From positions 1-35,209 of the forward strand of contig CAIJXU010000045.1 in assembly GCA_903824725.1 (NCBI GenBank): a DNA stretch of 35,209 nt, in the 5' to 3' direction. The position numbers were made by a program, and so were the translations under genes. The DNA is from an uncultured Bacteroidota bacterium (GTDB lineage: Bacteria > Bacteroidota > Bacteroidia > Chitinophagales > Chitinophagaceae). Numbering within the stretch: position 1 is the stretch's first letter; each line of letters opens with the position of its first letter. Positions 17,424 through 26,900 of the stretch are shown piece by piece. A model generated the notes under the pieces. That model worked only from the letters and a program-made list of their open reading frames with translations, was not told the DNA's origin and made no database searches.

Positions 17424-18428
17424 ATGCGTTTATTATTTATCCGTTTATCTTCTATTGGCGACATCGTTTTTACGACTCCTGCCATACGCTGCGCTAAATT
17501 GCAAATACCTAACGCTGAGATTCATTTTTTAACCAAGGCTTCAATGAAAGATGTGACAGTAGCCAACCCTTATATTGATCAGTTTCATTATTTTGATAAT
17601 AATTTATCATTTCTCATTGATCAATTAAAAGGGATTCATTTTGATTATATTATTGATTTACACAAGAACTTTCGAACTTTTAAAATAAAAAAAGCATTAG
17701 GCGTGCCTGCTTTGACTTATGAAAAATTAAGTATTCAAAAATTCCTGCTCACTAAACTGCATTTTAATTTTATGCCCCATAGGCATATTGCAGATAGATG
17801 TTTGGATACCCTAAAATCCCTAGGGGTTGTGAATGATGGTAAAGGCTTGGATCATTTTATACCTGTTTCACTGGCTTTGTCGGCAAAGGATATACCCACT
17901 GCGCATCAGGCAGGGTATGTTGCATTTGTGATAGGCGCTTCCTATGCCACTAAAAAATTGCCATTGGAGCAATTGCGACAGTTATGTCAGCTTATTGAAT
18001 ATCCTATTGTATTAATAGGAGGGAAGGAGGATGCTGCCATTGGAGCGCAAGTGGCTTCGGCGAATCCCACTAAAATATACAATGCTTGTGGTAAATTTAA
18101 TTTACACGAATCTGCATTATTGGTGAAACAGTCAAAGACTGTAGTATCTCATGACACTGGATTTTTATACATCGCTTGTGCTTATCATAAAAAAACAGTA
18201 GCCATTTGGGGAGCTACTTCCCCTGCTTTGCAAGTGGAACGATACTATCCAGAAGACCTAGTGTTACAGGATATGTATATGAATGCGATAGTGCCTCATT
18301 TATCATGTCAACCTTGTTCTAATTACGGAACCCAAAAATGTCCGCAAGGTCATTTTTCTTGCATGCGTCAGCAAAACTTAAATGAGATTGCGAGTAAAGT
18401 GAATTCTTATTATATTTCTCCAACTTAA
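17424..18428 (+). CDS. Glycosyltransferase family 9 (heptosyltransferase-like)
   Basis: This 334-residue GT-B enzyme resembles ADP-heptose:LPS heptosyltransferases, which add heptose to the lipopolysaccharide core at the cytoplasmic face of the inner membrane. The N-terminus MRLLFIRLSSIGDIVFTTPA is the family signature with the glycine-rich acceptor-site loop. In the C-terminal half KTVVSHDTGFLYIACA and VAIWGATSP fit the nucleotide-sugar binding site, and the cysteine-rich end SCQPCSNYGTQKCPQGHFSC is typical of Bacteroidota members. The sugar donor is inferred only from the family. It is last in the operon and is followed by a terminator five bases after the stop. Confidence 0.9.
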   Translation: MRLLFIRLSSIGDIVFTTPAIRCAKLQIPNAEIHFLTKASMKDVTVANPYIDQFHYFDNNLSFLIDQLKGIHFDYIIDLHKNFRTFKIKKALGVPALTYEKLSIQKFLLTKLHFNFMPHRHIADRCLDTLKSLGVVNDGKGLDHFIPVSLALSAKDIPTAHQAGYVAFVIGASYATKKLPLEQLRQLCQLIEYPIVLIGGKEDAAIGAQVASANPTKIYNACGKFNLHESALLVKQSKTVVSHDTGFLYIACAYHKKTVAIWGATSPALQVERYYPEDLVLQDMYMNAIVPHLSCQPCSNYGTQKCPQGHFSCMRQQNLNEIASKVNSYYISPT

Positions 18429-18432
18429 AACC

Positions 18433-18460
18433 AAAAAGCCCCGCTATCGCGAGGCTTTTA
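18433..18460. terminator. Bidirectional terminator between GT9 gene and mdh
   Basis: AAAAAGCC (18433-18440) pairs with GGCTTTT downstream, with an inner CGC/GCG stem over the loop TATC. It lies between the convergent stops at 18428 and 18492 and can serve both. Confidence 0.85.
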
Positions 18461-18491
18461 TATAAAATAATTCGGTGTTTATTTTAAGGTG

Positions 18492-19421
18492 CTATAAAGT
18501 TTTTAAAACATCATTCATGTTTCTAACTGCATCTGCACTTTTGTTGAAAGCAGCTTGTTCGTCTGCAGATAATTTCATCTCAACAATTTTTTCCCAACCA
18601 TTTTTACCTATCACTACTGGCACGCCTAAGCAAATATCAGATTGACCATATTCGCCGTTTAAGCTTACGCAACAAGTGAATAATTTTTTCTCATCTCTTA
18701 CAATGCTTTCTACTAATGCTGCTCCTGCCGCACCTGGTGCATACCAGGCAGATGTACCTAATAATTTTGTTAATGTAGCACCGCCTACCATGGTGTCATT
18801 GATTACTTTTTCTTGTTGTTCTGCATTTAAAAAATTAGTTACTGGAATACTATTCCAAGTAGCATGTTTAATTAAAGGAATCATGGTAGTATCACCATGT
18901 CCACCCACTACAATGGCATTTAAATCTGAAGGGCTGCAATCTAAATGAGTGCTTAGTTGATATTTAAAACGGGCGCTATCTAATGTACCACCCATTCCAA
19001 TTATTCTATTTTTAGGAAGTCCAGTTGATTGCAATGCTAAATAAGTCATCGTATCCATTGGATTACTAATCACAATGATGATTGCGTTTGGAGAGAATTT
19101 TAAAATGTTTTCACATACACCTTTTACGATGCCAGCATTCGTGCCAATTAACTCCTCTCGAGTCATACCTGGTTTACGAGGTAATCCTGAAGTAATAACC
19201 ACCACATCCGAGTTGGCTGTTTTTGAATAATCATTTGTTGATCCAGAAATGCGTGTATCAAAACCTAATAAAGCTGCTGTTTGCATCATATCCTGCGCCT
19301 TTCCTTCGGCAAATCCTTCCTTTATGTCTAATAAAACCAATTCAGTGGCTAATTCTTTTCGGGCAATGTTATCAGCACATGTTGCACCTACGGCTCCAGC
19401 ACCCACGACAGTAATTTTCAT
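18492..19421 (-). CDS. mdh: Malate dehydrogenase (NAD-dependent, LDH-like)
   Basis: This 309-residue TCA-cycle enzyme interconverts malate and oxaloacetate. The Rossmann loop GAGAVG is at 7-12, and Asp32 indicates NAD rather than NADP. The substrate loop LPRKPGMTREEL carries Arg82 and Arg88; arginine at the first position is the malate rather than lactate specificity mark. Asn120, Arg151 and the catalytic His175 in GGHGDT complete the site, with Asp148 as its partner. The length fits the LDH-like MDH group. It has its own promoter: a perfect -7 box at 19462-19469, wedged against the stop of the upstream thioredoxin-like gene. The gene is well separated from the maeB gene, the other malate enzyme in the window. 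Confidence 0.96.
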   Translation of the reverse strand: MKITVVGAGAVGATCADNIARKELATELVLLDIKEGFAEGKAQDMMQTAALLGFDTRISGSTNDYSKTANSDVVVITSGLPRKPGMTREELIGTNAGIVKGVCENILKFSPNAIIIVISNPMDTMTYLALQSTGLPKNRIIGMGGTLDSARFKYQLSTHLDCSPSDLNAIVVGGHGDTTMIPLIKHATWNSIPVTNFLNAEQQEKVINDTMVGGATLTKLLGTSAWYAPGAAGAALVESIVRDEKKLFTCCVSLNGEYGQSDICLGVPVVIGKNGWEKIVEMKLSADEQAAFNKSADAVRNMNDVLKTL

Positions 19422-19461
19422 ATAAATTTATTTAAAATAAGTGTTTAATATTTTTACGCAG

Positions 19462-19469
19462 CAAAGTTA
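19462..19469 (-). promoter_or_regulatory. -7 box of mdh
   Basis: On the minus strand this reads TAACTTTG, an exact match to TAnnTTTG, starting one base after the stop codon of the preceding gene and about 40 bases before the mdh ATG. Any -33 element would lie inside the preceding coding region; none is obvious. Confidence 0.5.
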
Positions 19470-19470
19470 G

Positions 19471-19980
19471 CTATTTGCTTTCTATTATTTTTATTAAGTC
19501 GAAAATATCTGCCCCTTTTTCATACACTTTAACTAATTGCTTATCCTTGTATATAGCAACAAACGGAGTCATTTTAGGGTGAAAAAAGGAAGGAATCATA
19601 TAGCTTGGGTCACGGCCTACAATCACATTGGGGCGGTTTGTCAATTTGAATTTTTCGGCAAATGCTTTAATGGAGGTCATATCTCTGTAGCTATCCCAAA
19701 TAAACAACACGTTGTTAAACTTATCAAAGTACTTATTGATAGTAGCAGCTTCCGTTTCGCAATGAGAACAATCTGGGCTAAAAAAAATGATACAGGTATA
19801 CTTGTACTTAGGCAACATTTTATTACTAATCTCTCTTCCGTCAATAGAGTTGATAACGAATGCAGGCAAATTTTTATCCTTTAAATAAGGTGCTGTTGGA
19901 TCTGCTGGTGTTTCTTGCGTTTGGGCAGATAATTGGAACATCAAAAAAATACCGATTAAGCTGGTGATTAGTTGCTTCAT
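19471..19980 (-). CDS. Exported thioredoxin-fold protein (TlpA-like)
   Basis: This 169-residue protein has a signal peptide ending QLSAQ and a thioredoxin-like fold. The redox motif is Cys71-Ser-His-Cys74 in FFSPDCSHCE, and the cis-proline is in MTPFVAIY. It probably reduces or isomerises disulfides, or reduces another electron carrier, in the periplasm. The partner is unknown. The gene follows the MlaF-like ATPase gene by 14 bases and is probably cotranscribed with it and lysA. The mature part is just long enough for one domain, so it is not fused to the DUF4369-type domain often seen in Bacteroidota TlpA proteins. Confidence 0.88.
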   Translation of the reverse strand: MKQLITSLIGIFLMFQLSAQTQETPADPTAPYLKDKNLPAFVINSIDGREISNKMLPKYKYTCIIFFSPDCSHCETEAATINKYFDKFNNVLFIWDSYRDMTSIKAFAEKFKLTNRPNVIVGRDPSYMIPSFFHPKMTPFVAIYKDKQLVKVYEKGADIFDLIKIIESK

Positions 19981-19994
19981 AAAAAAGAGATTTA

Positions 19995-20759
19995 TTATTT
20001 ATTAGTCATCCTCATTGCCTTTGCATCTTTCAAAAATTCAGAGGCAAAGATAAAGTTATTTAATAATTGATTTTGGCTAAATATGATTTCATCATTGGTA
20101 CCTTCCCATTCGCGTTTTCCTTGGTGTAAATAAATAATATGTTGTCCAATTTCCATAACACTGTTCATATCGTGGGTTACCACAATAGTAGTAATATTAA
20201 ATTCGGCTGTAATATCATGGATGAGTTTGTCAATGACCATGGAAGTTTGAGGATCTAATCCAGAATTAGGCTCGTCGCAAAACAAATATTTTGGTTTCAT
20301 AATAATAGCCCTTGCTAAAGCAACTCTTTTTTTCATTCCTCCACTAATTTCGGCGGGATATTTGTCATTGACTCCTTCCAAATTAACCCTAGCTAAAGTT
20401 TCTGCTACTTTTTCATTTTTCTCATTCAAACTTAATTGAGTGAACATGTCTAATGGGAAGCGTACATTTTCCTGAACGGTTTTAGAATCAAATAAGGCAT
20501 TCCCTTGAAAAAGCATTCCAATATTATTTCGTAAATCCTTCCTTTCTTCTTTTGACATGCTTGCGAATCTTTGACCATCAAAATAAATTTCACCTTTGTC
20601 TGCATGCATTAAATCAACAATACATTTAATCAAAACTGTTTTGCCGCTTCCGCTAGTCCCTATGATTAAATTACATTGACCTGGTTTAAATTGAGCACTT
20701 ATATCATCAATGATGACTTTGTCTTCAAAAGATTTTGATATATTTTTTACTTCAATCAT
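19995..20759 (-). CDS. ABC transporter ATPase, MlaF-type
   Basis: This 254-residue ATPase is complete: Walker A GTSGSGKT (34-41), Q-loop in MLFQGNALFD, signature ISGGM (138-142), Walker B with Asp162-Glu163, and the switch His196 in VVTHDM. The sequence MLFQGNALFDSKTVQENVRFPL and ISGGMKKRVALARA are typical of MlaF/Mkl ATPases, which power lipid movement between the outer and inner membranes together with an MlaE permease and an MCE protein. Neither partner is adjacent. An MlaE-like permease is at 31563-32300, on the other strand. The start is two bases after the lysA stop, so translation may be coupled. Confidence 0.9.
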   Translation of the reverse strand: MIEVKNISKSFEDKVIIDDISAQFKPGQCNLIIGTSGSGKTVLIKCIVDLMHADKGEIYFDGQRFASMSKEERKDLRNNIGMLFQGNALFDSKTVQENVRFPLDMFTQLSLNEKNEKVAETLARVNLEGVNDKYPAEISGGMKKRVALARAIIMKPKYLFCDEPNSGLDPQTSMVIDKLIHDITAEFNITTIVVTHDMNSVMEIGQHIIYLHQGKREWEGTNDEIIFSQNQLLNNFIFASEFLKDAKAMRMTNK

Positions 20760-20761
20760 GC

Positions 20762-21979
20762 TTATTTTTTAAGCGGTATTTGTAAAGTAAGCAAATCCTC
20801 GAATGTATCTTGTCTACTAATAAGCGTAGGAGTATCGTTTTCAAATAACACTTGTGCTGGTTTAAAACGAGCATTATAATTGCTAGACATTTCATATCCA
20901 TAGGCGCCCGCATTATAAAAAACTAAAAAATCACCTTCTTCAATGGTTGGAATAGGACGATCCCAGGCAAAAGTATCAGTCTCGCAAATATTGCCCACCA
21001 CTGCATAATTTTTTGTTGCATTATCAGGATGACTGATATTATCAATATGATGATAAGCGTCATAAAACATTGGTCTGATCAAATGATTCAATCCTGTATT
21101 CACTCCTGCAAATAGGTGTTCTCCATTTGACTTAAGCACATTTACTTGTGCAATAAAATAACCCGCTTCACTTACTAAATATTTTCCTGGCTCAAACCAT
21201 GCTGTTAATGGACGGCCCCATTTCTCAGATAATTTTTTCATTACCTTATTTACTTCTATGCCAAGCAATGCAATATCAGTTCCTTTCTCATTGGGCGAAT
21301 AAGGTACTTTAAAGCCGCCTCCAAAATCCAAAACCTGTACTGTAGGAAAAGAAGCTAAGATTTCATCAAATACCTCGGCAGATTGTAAAAAGACACCTAC
21401 TTCCTTTATCTCACTTCCTGTATGGATGTGTAAGGTGGTAATATTGATTTCGTATTTTTCTTGTACGGCTTTTAATTCTTTTAATTGCGTTACTGGAATT
21501 CCAAATTTGCTTTTATCATGACCTGTTGATATTTTTAAATTTCCTCCAGCCATAATATTAGGTCGAATGCGAACACCTACTTTACAATGCGGGCCGTATT
21601 TTTTACCAAACTTTTCTAAATTGGATAAACTATCAATATTCACATTTACGCCCAAGTCAACTGCTTCAGAAATTTCATCAAAAGAAACACTGTTACTTGT
21701 GTATAAAATATTTTTGGTTTCAAAGCCAACATGAATTGCCAACTTAACTTCATTGATCGAACTACAGTCAATTGGACAGCCTGCATTTTTTACAACTTGT
21801 AAAATATGAATATTGGTTAATGCTTTACAGGCATAAAAAAATCGAGTATTACTCATGTCAAAATGAGACACTAAATTTTGGTATTGCGCTACAATTTTTT
21901 CAGCATGATATACATACAGCGGTGTGCCAAAAGTTTGGGCCGCTTGTTTTAACTGTGTATATGATAAACTTGACTTCAT
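20762..21979 (-). CDS. lysA: Diaminopimelate decarboxylase
   Basis: This 405-residue PLP enzyme (alanine racemase-like barrel, fold type III) converts meso-diaminopimelate to lysine, the last step of lysine synthesis. The Schiff-base lysine is Lys52 in FYACKALTN. HIHTGSEI and the glycine-rich DFGGGFKVPY bind the cofactor phosphate, EPGKYLVSEAGYF carries substrate-binding residues, and CETDTFAWDR provides the catalytic cysteine from the second subunit. The frame continues five codons upstream to a TTG at 21994, but ATG 21979 is preferred. A near-consensus -7 box (TATCTTCG, one mismatch) ends four bases before that ATG. Two bases separate its stop from the MlaF-like gene, so the two are likely cotranscribed. 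Confidence 0.95.
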   Translation of the reverse strand: MKSSLSYTQLKQAAQTFGTPLYVYHAEKIVAQYQNLVSHFDMSNTRFFYACKALTNIHILQVVKNAGCPIDCSSINEVKLAIHVGFETKNILYTSNSVSFDEISEAVDLGVNVNIDSLSNLEKFGKKYGPHCKVGVRIRPNIMAGGNLKISTGHDKSKFGIPVTQLKELKAVQEKYEINITTLHIHTGSEIKEVGVFLQSAEVFDEILASFPTVQVLDFGGGFKVPYSPNEKGTDIALLGIEVNKVMKKLSEKWGRPLTAWFEPGKYLVSEAGYFIAQVNVLKSNGEHLFAGVNTGLNHLIRPMFYDAYHHIDNISHPDNATKNYAVVGNICETDTFAWDRPIPTIEEGDFLVFYNAGAYGYEMSSNYNARFKPAQVLFENDTPTLISRQDTFEDLLTLQIPLKK

Positions 21980-21983
21980 GCCA

Positions 21984-21991
21984 CGAAGATA
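21984..21991 (-). promoter_or_regulatory. Possible -7 box of lysA
   Basis: On the minus strand TATCTTCG matches TAnnTTTG except for one base and ends four bases before ATG 21979. If real, the transcript would be leaderless or nearly so, as proposed for E1. No good -33 element. Confidence 0.3.
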
Positions 21992-22057
21992 CAATTAGAA
22001 CTCAAGTTTTAACACTAAATCAATAGGGATAATTATAGAAAATGGATAGGAGAGATC

Positions 22058-22777
22058 CTAAGATTGAGGTTGCTCAGGAGCGCTGTCATCAGCGTCGTCA
22101 GCATCAATGGCGTCTTGGTTGTAATCTCCAGTTTCTTCTTCAGTATTAGGGGTTTCGGCTTCTGTTTGTTCAAAAACGCTAGTGTCTGTGAAATCCTCAG
22201 GTTTTACAACAGTCGCTTCTACCAATTGATCGGCCAATACTTCTCGTATTTTAGGCAAATCATCGGTTGAATTAATTCCAAAATAATCCATGAAATTCTT
22301 CGAAGTAGAATATACTAATGGCTTACCTGGCATGGTTTCGTTACGACCACTGATATTAATTAATTCTTTTTCTAATAATTTTTGGATAGAGTAATCGCTA
22401 TTGACTCCACGAATGGCTTCCACTTCCCCTTTAGTAATTGGTTGCTTGTAAGCGATGATGGCCAATGACTCGAGAGCTGCGTTGGAAAGTCGTTTTAAAA
22501 ACTTATCGCCATTTAATTGTGCAATAGTTTTATGGTAATCAGGCTTTGTTAAAAATTGCCAGCCGCCGCCACTTTGTTTTAATTCAAAGGGATAAAATTC
22601 GGTAGCATATTTTTCTTGAATTCCTTCCAAAGCAGATTCCACTTGGCTTAGTGTGATGCGTTCTTCTAAAAATCCGAATGCATTATTTATAAGTTCTGTA
22701 ATGTCATTTGCATTAAGTGCTTTTTCACTTGCAAATACTAAGGCTTCAATATGCGGAATGATTTGGCTTATTTCCAT
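22058..22777 (-). CDS. scpB: Segregation and condensation protein B
   Basis: This 239-residue cytoplasmic protein is a winged-helix dimer that joins ScpA and Smc in the chromosome condensation complex. The family core is clear: IEALVFASEKALNANDI near the start, GWQFLTKPDYHKTIAQL, LSNAALESLAIIAYKQPITKGEVEAIRGV with the second winged helix, and GKPLVYSTSKNFMDYFGI. The last 55 residues or so are an acidic, low-complexity tail (PEDFTDTSVFEQTEAETPNT and beyond). Neither scpA nor smc is in the window. It starts 15 bases after the atpG stop and is probably cotranscribed with it. Confidence 0.95.
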   Translation of the reverse strand: MEISQIIPHIEALVFASEKALNANDITELINNAFGFLEERITLSQVESALEGIQEKYATEFYPFELKQSGGGWQFLTKPDYHKTIAQLNGDKFLKRLSNAALESLAIIAYKQPITKGEVEAIRGVNSDYSIQKLLEKELINISGRNETMPGKPLVYSTSKNFMDYFGINSTDDLPKIREVLADQLVEATVVKPEDFTDTSVFEQTEAETPNTEEETGDYNQDAIDADDADDSAPEQPQS

Positions 22778-22792
22778 AATAGGGTTGGTGTC

Positions 22793-23662
22793 TTATCCGT
22801 TTAATGCTGCCGCACCACTCACGATCTCTGTTAATTCAGTGGTGATGGCTGCTTGACGAGCACGGTTGTATGATAATTTCAATGATTTCAATAATTCGTT
22901 TGCATTTTCACTTGCCTTATCCATCGCAGTCATTCTAGCGCCATGCTCACTTGCATTGGCATCTAAAACGGCTTTAAATAATTGGGTGTTTAATATTTTT
23001 GGCATCAGCTCGGCCACTAAAACTTCTTTTTGTGGTTCAAAAATAAAATCAGTTTTTTTCTGATTCAATTTTTTTGCCATTTTGGGAACGGGTAAAAAGG
23101 GTTCAGCTGTGAATACTTGTGTCGCTGCATTTTTAAATTCGCTGTAAATAATTTCGATCGCATCAAATTCCTTATTTGAAAATGCATTCATGGCTGCTTG
23201 TGCTGCTAATTGAACATTTGCAAAACTGAGGTTTAAGAATATATCTTTGAAATTAGCGTTGGTATTAAATCCAGCTTTACTTAAACTTTCAAATCCTTTT
23301 TTACCAATATTCCAGATAGTGACTTTTTGTGTTGGATATTTTTCGAGAATAGTAGTTTTAGCCAATTTTACTAAGTTGGCATTGTAGCCGCCACACAATC
23401 CTCTGTCGGAAGTAATGACAATTAAAAGAACATTATTAACAGGGCGTGTTTCGGCTAAAGCTAAATTCATATCTCCTTCCAAACTGCCTAAAATATTACC
23501 TAACATTTCTTGAAGCTTACGCGTGTAGGGACGCATCTGTGTAATTGCATCTTGTGCTCTACGTAATTTGGCAGCACTCACCATTTTCATGGCTTTTGTA
23601 AGCTGCTGGGTAGATTGCGTACTTTTAATCCTATTTCTTACTTCGTTTAATTGACCTGCCAT
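22793..23662 (-). CDS. atpG: ATP synthase F1 gamma subunit
   Basis: This 289-residue protein is the central rotor shaft of the F1 ATP synthase on the inner face of the membrane. The N-terminal helix (LNEVRNRIKSTQSTQQLTKA, then MKMVSAAKLRRAQ) and C-terminal helix (RMTAMDKASENANELLKSL, then SYNRARQAAITTEL) form the antiparallel coiled coil, around the Rossmann-like middle with VITSDRGLCGGYNANL. Length and ends are normal. No other ATP synthase gene is in the window. Usually atpG follows atpA; here secA lies upstream on the opposite strand, so the gene stands apart. A perfect -7 box at 23727-23734 and a leader hairpin precede it. Confidence 0.97.
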   Translation of the reverse strand: MAGQLNEVRNRIKSTQSTQQLTKAMKMVSAAKLRRAQDAITQMRPYTRKLQEMLGNILGSLEGDMNLALAETRPVNNVLLIVITSDRGLCGGYNANLVKLAKTTILEKYPTQKVTIWNIGKKGFESLSKAGFNTNANFKDIFLNLSFANVQLAAQAAMNAFSNKEFDAIEIIYSEFKNAATQVFTAEPFLPVPKMAKKLNQKKTDFIFEPQKEVLVAELMPKILNTQLFKAVLDANASEHGARMTAMDKASENANELLKSLKLSYNRARQAAITTELTEIVSGAAALNG

Positions 23663-23694
23663 AGTTGTAAAATTTCCTATTTTTCCTAATGAAA

Positions 23695-23712
23695 CCCTGT
23701 TAAAATACAGGG
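23695..23712 (-). other. Hairpin in the atpG leader
   Basis: CCCTGT (23695-23700) and ACAGGG (23707-23712) are perfect inverted arms around a six-base AT loop. It lies between the -7 box and the atpG ATG, so it would be in the mRNA leader. There is no U-tract after it, so it is not a terminator; it may stabilise or regulate the message. Confidence 0.4.
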
Positions 23713-23726
23713 GCGCTTAAGGCGAG

Positions 23727-23734
23727 CAAAGGTA
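23727..23734 (-). promoter_or_regulatory. -7 box of atpG
   Basis: On the minus strand this reads TACCTTTG, an exact TAnnTTTG match about 65 bases before the atpG ATG. The divergent secA promoter carries the same octamer. Confidence 0.5.
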
Positions 23735-23826
23735 TCATTTTTTCGTTCATTTTTCACTTTTAAGCCCAATCATGTTAATTTTTATATTCCCGACCCTTTA
23801 AAATGGTCAAACTGCCTTCAAATGCT

Positions 23827-23834
23827 TACCTTTG
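23827..23834 (+). promoter_or_regulatory. -7 box of secA
   Basis: TACCTTTG is an exact TAnnTTTG match, giving a secA leader of roughly 70-75 bases. An inverted repeat CTTTGA (23830-23835) / TCAAAG (23844-23849) overlaps the box and could be a regulator site or chance. Confidence 0.5.
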
Positions 23835-23851
23835 ACACCCCTTTCAAAGTG

Positions 23852-23868
23852 GCCAATATGTCATTGGC
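23852..23868 (+). other. Hairpin in the secA leader
   Basis: GCCAAT (23852-23857) and ATTGGC (23863-23868) are perfect arms around the loop ATGTC. It lies between the proposed transcription start and the secA ATG. No riboswitch family is recognised. Confidence 0.35.
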
Positions 23869-23913
23869 ATACTGATTGCTAATAAGGGATTATATATAAT
23901 TTATCGAAGGACT

Positions 23914-26900
23914 ATGTTGCAATTTATAAGTAAAATATTTGGTGGCTCAAAAAGTGAGAAAGATGTGAAAAAAATTGCACATTTAGTACCCATCATCAAC
24001 GGGCATTTTGAGTCTTATAAAAATCTTTCTAACGACGCGTTAAGGGGAAAAACACCCGAATTAAAGGCCCGTATCAAGGATCATTTATTCGCCATTGACG
24101 AAACCATTCAAACGGAACAAGCCAAGGCGGAAGCCCTTCCTATGAGTGAGTTTATGGGGCGCGACACTATTTATCAAAATATTGACCTTCTAAAAAAGGA
24201 TCGAGATAAGGCCCTTGAAGCCATTTTATTGGAAATTTTACCTGAGGCATTTGCTGTGGTAAAGGAAGTAGCTCGTCGATTTACTGAACATGAAGAATTA
24301 GTAGCCACTGCTAGTGAATTGGATCGTCAATTATCAGTAAAAAAAGAATACATCACTATTAAAGGAGCGGATTCGGTTTTCCAAACAACTTGGAAAGCGG
24401 CAGGAATGCCAGTGACTTGGAATATGGTTCATTATGATGTGCAGTTGATTGGAGGTATCGTTTTACATGAAGGTAAAATTGCCGAAATGTCTACTGGAGA
24501 AGGAAAAACTTTGGTTTCAACTTTACCAGCATATCTAAATGCTTTATCAGGCGAAGGGGTACATATCGTAACCGTGAATGATTATTTAGCAAAAAGAGAT
24601 AGTGAATGGAATGGTACTTTATTTGAGTGGTTAGGGCTTACGGTAGATTGTATTGACAAGCATCAGCCTAACTCCGAGGAGCGCCGAAATGCATATCGTG
24701 CAGATATTACTTATGGTACTAACAATGAATTTGGTTTTGATTATTTAAGAGATAATATGGTGCATACACCAGAAGAAATGGTACAAAGAAAGCATCATTT
24801 TGCGATGGTGGATGAGGTCGATTCTGTTTTAATTGATGATGCCCGAACTCCTTTAATTATTTCTGGTCCTATTGGTCATCCAACAGGCGAGCAACAATTT
24901 TTTGAATTAAAACCGCGTATCGAAAAATTGGTTGAAATTCAAAAAAAGGTAGTCAATCAATTTTTAATTGAAGCCAAGAAAAAAATAGCAGAAGGGAATG
25001 ATGATCCCAAGGATGGCGGATTAGCATTGTACAGAGCTTTCAGGGGGATGCCTAAAAACAGTGCTATCATTAAATATTTAAGTGAGCCTGGTATTCGTGT
25101 TAAATTACAAAAAGCAGAAAATTATTATTTAGCCGATCAGCAAAGGGAAATGCCTATTGTAGATACGGAGCTTTACTTCCATATTGATGAAAAAAACAAT
25201 TCAGTTGAATTGACTGAAAAAGGGTTGCAATTAATTACTAAATCTGGTGAGGATCCTAATTTCTTTTTATTGCCCGATATCAGTATTGAATTAAATGCAA
25301 TCGATCAAAATAAAAATATTGTACCCGAGGTAAAATTGCAACAAAAGGAAGTTATTATTAACGACTACAGTATTAAGTCGGATCGAATTCATACCGTAAA
25401 TCAATTATTGAAAGCCTATACTTTATTTGATAACGATGTAGAATATGTTGTGATTGAAGGGCAGGTTAAAATTGTAGATGAGCAAACGGGTCGTATCATG
25501 GAAGGTCGTCGTTATTCGGACGGATTACACCAAGCGATTGAAGCAAAAGAAAATGTAAAAATTGAAGCAGCAAGTCAAACTTATGCTACCATTACTTTGC
25601 AAAACTTTTTCAGGATGTACCATAAGTTAGCAGGTATGACGGGTACTGCCGAAACAGAAGCATCAGAGTTTTGGAGTATTTATAAATTAGATGTGGTTTC
25701 TATTCCAACTAATATTCCAGCCATTCGTTTGGATGATCAGGATTTAGTATACAAAACAAAGCGTGAAAAATTTGGAGCAGTGATTGATGCGATTGTGGAA
25801 TTAAGAGAAAAAGGTCGTCCTGTTTTATGTGGAACCACGTCGGTGGAAGTGAGTGAATTATTAAGTAGAATGTTGCGTCAAAAAAATATTCCGCATAATG
25901 TATTGAATGCAAAGCAGCATGCGCGTGAGGCGCAGGTAGTAGCCGAAGCAGGATTAACAGGAGCTGTTACTATTGCAACGAATATGGCAGGTCGTGGTAC
26001 TGATATTAAATTAAGTCCCGAAGTAAAATTAGCAGGTGGATTGGCCATATTGGGTACCGAACGCCACGAGTCTCGCCGTGTGGATAGACAGTTACGTGGT
26101 CGTGCAGGTCGTCAAGGAGATCCAGGATCATCTTTATTCTTTGTTTCATTGGAAGATGATTTGATGCGCATGTTTGGAAGTGAAAGAATTGCAAAAATTA
26201 TGGACTTTGCTGGTTACAAGGAAGGTGAAGTAATTCAGCATAGTATGATTACAAAATCAATCGAACGCGCACAGAAAAAAGTCGAAGAGAATAACTTTGG
26301 AATTAGAAAGCGATTGTTGGAGTATGATGATGTGATGAACAAGCAAAGATCTGTTATTTACAAAAAAAGAAGTCATGCATTATTTGGAGAAAGATTAGCA
26401 TTGGATTTAGACAACGCATTTTATCAAGTGGTGGAAGGCCTTGTGATCAATCATAAAACAATGAATGATTATGAAGCATTTAAAGTAGGCTTAATTGTTC
26501 AGTTTGGATTAGATAGTAAAATTTCATTGGAACAATTTACATCCACGCCGGAAAATAATTTAATTGAATTAGTATATCAGGAAACTATTGCACATTATGA
26601 ATACAGGAAAAAGGAAATGATGCAACACAGTATTCCAGTATTTAAAAATATTCGTTTACAACAAGGCAATCATATTGAAAATGTAATTGTACCGGTTAGT
26701 GATGGTAAAACTGCATTTAATGTGTTGGTGAATTTGGATAAAAATATTTCAACAAGTGGATTGGCCTTGGCCGCTCAATCGGAAAGGTCCATTGCATTAA
26801 GTTTAGTAGATGATGCTTGGAAGGAGCATTTGCGTGCGATGGATGATTTAAAACAATCCGTACAAACAGCTACCTACGAACAAAAGGATCCATTGGTAAT

